From contig URZG01000004.1 in the NCBI GenBank assembly GCA_900552325.1, forward strand, positions 1 through 26,885: 26,885 nucleotides of DNA, read 5' to 3'. Made by a program: the position numbers and the translations under genes. This document shows positions 23,975 to 26,885 of the stretch, one piece after another. The stretch comes from an uncultured Porphyromonadaceae bacterium (lineage in GTDB: Bacteria > Bacteroidota > Bacteroidia > Bacteroidales > Muribaculaceae). Numbering within the stretch: position 1 is the first letter of the stretch; every line of letters begins with the position of its first letter. The notes under the pieces are model-generated. The model saw only the letters and a list, made by a program, of their open reading frames with translations, made no database searches and was not told the origin of the DNA.

Positions 23975-25483
23975 TCAGAAGGAGTAGGAGATGCCTATGG
24001 CGGGAATGATGGCGTGCACGTTGTATTTAGCGGTGAACTCCTGCTCCGCAGGGAGTTCCGAAAGGTCGGCCCCCTTGTAGGCGGGGAGCCCGACTGCCGA
24101 CAGAACGGCATTGTAGGCCGCTACCCCTGCATTGTATTCCGCGAGTCCGGCGTTATATTGGCCGGCGAGGAAATCGGCGTATGAGCCGGTACCGCGTTCG
24201 GTGCCGAGTCCCTTGGCATACATGAACGAGAAATCAACCGACAGGTTCTTTATCGGACGGAACGAGAGACCTACGGCCGGTTCTATACGGGTCATGCCGG
24301 GGGTCTCGGGATTGTAAAACTCCGTGTTGCAGGGTGTAAAGTCCACCATCAGGCCGGCCCTCAGATCCAGGCGGCGTGTCAGCGAGTACTGACCGCCGAG
24401 GTGCAGGGTCCATGCATTGTGGTAGTCCTTTTTGAGATGCTGGTCGAATTCCGGCAGCTGGTCGAACTTGAAATCCAGATACTTATATGTGCCCCACCCG
24501 TTCAGCTGCGCGTCGAAAGCCAACAGAAGCTTCTCCACCGGCTTGTAGCTCACACCGAAAGTGAATACCCACGGCGCAGGCATCGAGGCGTCGAAGTTGG
24601 TGTAGTTGAGATTGTCGAGAGTCTCGCCCAACACCGTGCGGGCCATCTCGTCGGCATACTCCACCGAGGCATCCCCTGCCTTCACATGGAGCTTCATCTT
24701 CGAGCGGAACGACGCGCCTACGGTCCAGCGGTCGGTGATGTCCCACATCGCGCCCACGTTCACACCCAGAGCCAGCTCAGACGAGCCCTTGAGGTTCACC
24801 GAGGCCGGGGGCATAAGCCCGTATTTTGTCTGAGGCTCCTGCGGTTCCGGGGCATCGAACGGTTGGCCGGTGAGGGCGGCCTGCGTGCGCGCCACATTAT
24901 ATTTAAGGAGTGCGGCCTGGTACTGGAGGTCGATCACGCGGTCCATCGAGGAAGCCGACACCAGCGCCTTGTCGAGGTTCACCGTACCCCACCCTATCAT
25001 CAGGCCTGCGCCAACCGAGAGATTTGGGAGGATGCGCCACGACACCGTGGGCTGCACGGTGTACACCTTGAGGTCGACCGACTGGTTGAGCATCGCACCG
25101 GGCCATGAGCGTCCCCACGTTATGGAGGAGCCGTAGGGGGTGTAGAAGGTCACGCCGGCATATAGGTTATCATAGATGCGGAAGGATGCCGACACATTCA
25201 TCGGCGTTGCTATCTTGCTGGAGGTGCTGTACTTGCTCCCGTCGGGAAGAGTGGCCGAGGCACTGGACTTTATGGCTGTGACGGCGCCCGATAGTTCGAG
25301 AGTCTTGTCGGAGAATACCATCCCCGCGGGGTTGAAAAGCTGGCTTTCAGCCCCGAGCTTCATAGCCACGCCCACGTGGCCCATACCTATCTGTTTGGCA
25401 CTGAATGTGTTCACCTGATAACCCTCGGCCATGGCCGGGAGAGCGGCAACTGCCATCACGGCAGTGCATAATGCTTTGTTCAT
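23975..25483 (-). CDS. FadL/TodX-family (OMPP1) outer-membrane transport protein
   Basis: 502 aa. The signal peptide MNKALCTAVMAVAALPAMA is cleaved before EGYQVN. The mature N-terminus 'NTFSAKQIGMGHVGVAMKLGAESQLFNPAGM' is the family's plug/hatch region with its conserved NPAG, followed by a 14-strand barrel pattern ending 'IPAIGISYSF'. FadL-type porins pass hydrophobic compounds such as fatty acids or aromatics; the substrate here is unknown. Two unusual alanine/tyrosine-rich helical insertions are present, 'QYQAALLKYNVARTQAAL' near residue 190 and three YNAxxAx-like heptads near 455-480. It is divergent from the gene at 25678 and convergent with the DUF262 operon across the repeat block. Confidence 0.92.
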   Translation of the reverse strand: MNKALCTAVMAVAALPAMAEGYQVNTFSAKQIGMGHVGVAMKLGAESQLFNPAGMVFSDKTLELSGAVTAIKSSASATLPDGSKYSTSSKIATPMNVSASFRIYDNLYAGVTFYTPYGSSITWGRSWPGAMLNQSVDLKVYTVQPTVSWRILPNLSVGAGLMIGWGTVNLDKALVSASSMDRVIDLQYQAALLKYNVARTQAALTGQPFDAPEPQEPQTKYGLMPPASVNLKGSSELALGVNVGAMWDITDRWTVGASFRSKMKLHVKAGDASVEYADEMARTVLGETLDNLNYTNFDASMPAPWVFTFGVSYKPVEKLLLAFDAQLNGWGTYKYLDFKFDQLPEFDQHLKKDYHNAWTLHLGGQYSLTRRLDLRAGLMVDFTPCNTEFYNPETPGMTRIEPAVGLSFRPIKNLSVDFSFMYAKGLGTERGTGSYADFLAGQYNAGLAEYNAGVAAYNAVLSAVGLPAYKGADLSELPAEQEFTAKYNVHAIIPAIGISYSF

Positions 25484-25520
25484 AAACCTTAGAAATTGTT
25501 ACTCTTTATGAAATATGCGC

Positions 25521-25552
25521 CAAAATTACCAAAAATATCCCAAACAGCCAAA
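25521..25552 (-). promoter_or_regulatory. Promoter of the FadL gene
   Basis: On the minus strand TTTG (25549-25552), a 20-base spacer and TAATTTTG (25521-25528) match the consensus. A second -7-like TATTTTTG overlaps it about ten bases upstream. The predicted transcript start is near 25514, about 31 bases before the ATG. Confidence 0.7.
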
Positions 25553-25582
25553 TTTCGGATCAGGGGTTAACTGAAAAAGAAC

Positions 25583-25590
25583 TAAATTTG
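25583..25590 (+). promoter_or_regulatory. -7 element of the promoter for the last gene
   Basis: TAAATTTG matches TAnnTTTG; the -33 position is poor. The transcript start near 25597 lies downstream of the first in-frame start codon (25588), so that codon cannot be used from this promoter and the start at 25678 is favoured. Confidence 0.55.
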
Positions 25591-25637
25591 CGCCGCTCGA
25601 CACCGCTGACGCGGTTATCCCCCGGGATACTTATTGC

Positions 25638-25658
25638 GGTCGCGACAGGTCGCGAACC
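25638..25658 (+). promoter_or_regulatory. Leader hairpin made of tandem GGTCGCGA repeats
   Basis: GGTCGCGA occurs at 25638-25645 and 25648-25655. Because TCGCGA is its own complement, the two copies pair as a 6-bp stem with a 4-base loop, extended by GG/CC past a bulged A. It lies 20 bases before ATG 25678 in a predicted 80-base leader. A second small stem, TATCCC/GGGATA, lies upstream. A translational control role is possible but unproven. Confidence 0.4.
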
Positions 25659-25677
25659 CTACGAAATACAAATTGAA

Positions 25678-26775
25678 ATGAAAAGGATTCACATTATCTT
25701 CGCTGCGCTGCTGGCGCTCCTCTGCGCCTCCACCTCCCATGCAACAGTTGTTGTCGCCGCTGACAACGGCGAACCGCTCCCGCAGGCTTCAATATTCAAC
25801 TCCTCCGGCGCCGTGGCCGCTCTGACCGACAACGACGGCAGAATACCCGCACTCGAAGCCGCGGCCTACCCGCTGCGCGTGCGTTTCATGGGCTTCGAGG
25901 AGTCCGAAGTCACCTCCGCCGCTACCGACACCCTGCGCATGTTGCCGGCATCCTATCCCCTCGCCGAAGTCACCGTCAGCCCCGAAGGGCGCCCGGTGTC
26001 GTATCTCAGGGGATATATGCGCGAATACAGCAGCATCATCTCCGGCACCGACTCCCTCATAATGTTCACCGAACACTATGTTGACTTCATGACCGTGCCC
26101 GATTCGGTGAAAATCAAGAAACTCAAGGGGTGGAGCAGTCCCCGCACCCTGGCCCGCGAAACCTTCGCACGAATGAGCAACGACCGCGGGCTCGACAGTA
26201 TCGTCACCAACATAGACTACGAACTGATGAGCTGGTCGGATATGGCCTCCGTGGCCGACGGCGTTAAGGTGCCGGAGAATATTCTCAACGGCGCTCCCGG
26301 CGTTACCGACTCCGTTCCGGGCAAATACTGGATGGAAAAAATATGGCGCAAGACCCCGGCCGGGATAACCCTTGGCGTCGACATGCTCGCCTCGCATAAA
26401 GAGCACCGCTATTCCCCCTGGTATTTCAAGCTCTTCGGCATGACCATCGACTGCACCACATTGCAGATGAACATGCTCTACGACACCCCGCAGGACGGCA
26501 CCCTCCACTCCTCCGACCTGCAGAACATGTCGTTCGCCATCGAGATGGATGGCCGCGGCAAGCTGATAAAGAAGGTGTTCCATGCCAAACAGGCCGTGGA
26601 TATGCGCTCCTACAGCGAGATATACATCACCGACCGCAGCTTCCTCACCCCGGAGGAGGCCCGCGAAATAGCCAGACACCCCTCGCAGGAAGGGATGCAC
26701 GTGCCCACCGACATCCCCCCGCTCGATGCCCCGACCCTCCGCCTCATCGACCGCGTCAAAGCCATGCAAAAGTAA
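25678..26775 (+). CDS. Secreted protein with N-terminal carboxypeptidase-regulatory-like domain, function unknown
   Basis: 365 aa from ATG 25678. The signal peptide is MKRIHIIFAALLALLCASTSHA, cleaved before TVVV. Residues of about 23-95 look like a CarboxypepD_reg-like beta-sandwich ('DNGEPLPQASIFNSSGAVAALTDNDGRI', then 'YPLRVRFMGFEESEV', then 'LAEVTVSPEG'). This unit is common in Bacteroidota surface proteins and at the N-terminus of TonB-linked receptors, but here no receptor barrel follows. The remaining 270 residues are mixed alpha/beta, with no catalytic motif I know. The open frame reaches back to 25588, but the signal peptide, the A-rich leader (AAATTGAA) and the promoter position favour 25678. 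It is divergent from the FadL gene. Confidence 0.8.
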   Translation: MKRIHIIFAALLALLCASTSHATVVVAADNGEPLPQASIFNSSGAVAALTDNDGRIPALEAAAYPLRVRFMGFEESEVTSAATDTLRMLPASYPLAEVTVSPEGRPVSYLRGYMREYSSIISGTDSLIMFTEHYVDFMTVPDSVKIKKLKGWSSPRTLARETFARMSNDRGLDSIVTNIDYELMSWSDMASVADGVKVPENILNGAPGVTDSVPGKYWMEKIWRKTPAGITLGVDMLASHKEHRYSPWYFKLFGMTIDCTTLQMNMLYDTPQDGTLHSSDLQNMSFAIEMDGRGKLIKKVFHAKQAVDMRSYSEIYITDRSFLTPEEAREIARHPSQEGMHVPTDIPPLDAPTLRLIDRVKAMQK

Positions 26776-26801
26776 CCTCGAAATCCATCCGGTTAATAAA
26801 A

Positions 26802-26831
26802 ATTGCCTGCATCCGAACAGATACAGGCAAT
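26802..26831 (-). terminator. Hairpin terminator, T-run on the minus strand
   Basis: ATTGCCTG (26802-26809) pairs perfectly with CAGGCAAT (26824-26831) over a 14-base loop. On the minus strand the stem is followed by TTTTATTAACC, so it would stop transcription entering from the right edge. For the plus-strand gene ending at 26775 it is a hairpin without a T-run and may work both ways. Confidence 0.65.
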
Positions 26832-26838
26832 CACTACT

Positions 26839-26855
26839 GTCCACTAAAAATGGAC
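26839..26855. repeat. Short hairpin near the window edge, possible insertion-sequence end
   Basis: GTCCA (26839-26843) and TGGAC (26851-26855) flank CTAAAAA, followed by GGGGTTAATAATTAAAT. A palindrome of this kind next to A/T-rich sequence resembles the terminal region of some Bacteroidota insertion sequences, but no transposase is visible in the remaining 30 bases. The claim rests on general resemblance only. Confidence 0.25.
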
Positions 26856-26885
26856 GGGGTTAATAATTAAATAAATTCGGTTCAC

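Noticed and set aside
24401..25108. 235-codon open frame on the plus strand
   Set aside because: Antisense to the FadL gene, which has clear family motifs and a signal peptide. The composition is shadow-like.
25789..26844. 351-codon open frame on the minus strand
   Set aside because: Antisense to the secreted protein at 25678, His/Gly/Val-rich with no recognisable domain, and it reads through the hairpin at 26802. A shadow.

Overview
This 26.9 kb window looks like chromosomal DNA of a Bacteroidota bacterium, most likely order Bacteroidales and plausibly family Muribaculaceae. The evidence is: (i) several intergenic regions carry the Bacteroidota -7 promoter element TAnnTTTG, some with a TTTG about 19-20 bases upstream; (ii) genes mostly lack Shine-Dalgarno sequences; (iii) the TamA homologue is a lipoprotein (TamL type); (iv) there is a Bacteroidales-style gadB-glsA-gadC acid-resistance cassette and a Minpp-type phytase. 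The family-level placement is an inference. No rRNA, tRNA, CRISPR array or intact transposase was seen.

Layout. 1-3633: the 3' end of tamB translationally coupled to tamL (outer-membrane protein assembly). 3763-4697: a low-complexity Ser/Asp/Lys-rich hypothetical gene whose frame is broken exactly at an A-AAA-AAG slippery heptamer, so it is either a -1 frameshifting gene or a one-base indel. 4871-10961: an acid/amino-acid homeostasis region with an AspT/YidE-type antiporter (minus strand) divergent from gadB, glsA and gadC. Glutaminase would make glutamate from glutamine, GadB would decarboxylate it to GABA while consuming a proton, and GadC would exchange glutamate for GABA. 11062-15054: a secreted endonuclease I-family nuclease and a class A penicillin-binding protein, both on the minus strand. 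15163-17430: a 203-aa putative AlkD/HEAT-like protein converging on tilS, which is coupled to a small TPR protein. 17477-18739: a Minpp-type histidine phosphatase. 18781-23557: two overlapping DUF262 genes, the first with a C-terminal DUF1524-like HNH region (GmrSD-type) and the second with a long C-terminus that I cannot assign. 23975-26775: a FadL-type porin divergent from a secreted carboxypeptidase-regulatory-domain protein.

The most unusual parts are the two-gene DUF262 module, a candidate non-canonical modification-dependent restriction or anti-phage system, and the roughly 400-bp non-coding block just after it. That block holds an imperfect 64-bp inverted repeat (32 outer bases perfect), a nested 18-bp inverted repeat, a 17-bp-arm palindrome, and two flanking 50-bp direct repeats, one of which covers the stop codon of the second DUF262 gene. 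Several gene starts could be set from promoter positions (PBP1A, the 203-aa gene and the last gene). All homology statements come from reading motifs and no database search was run.
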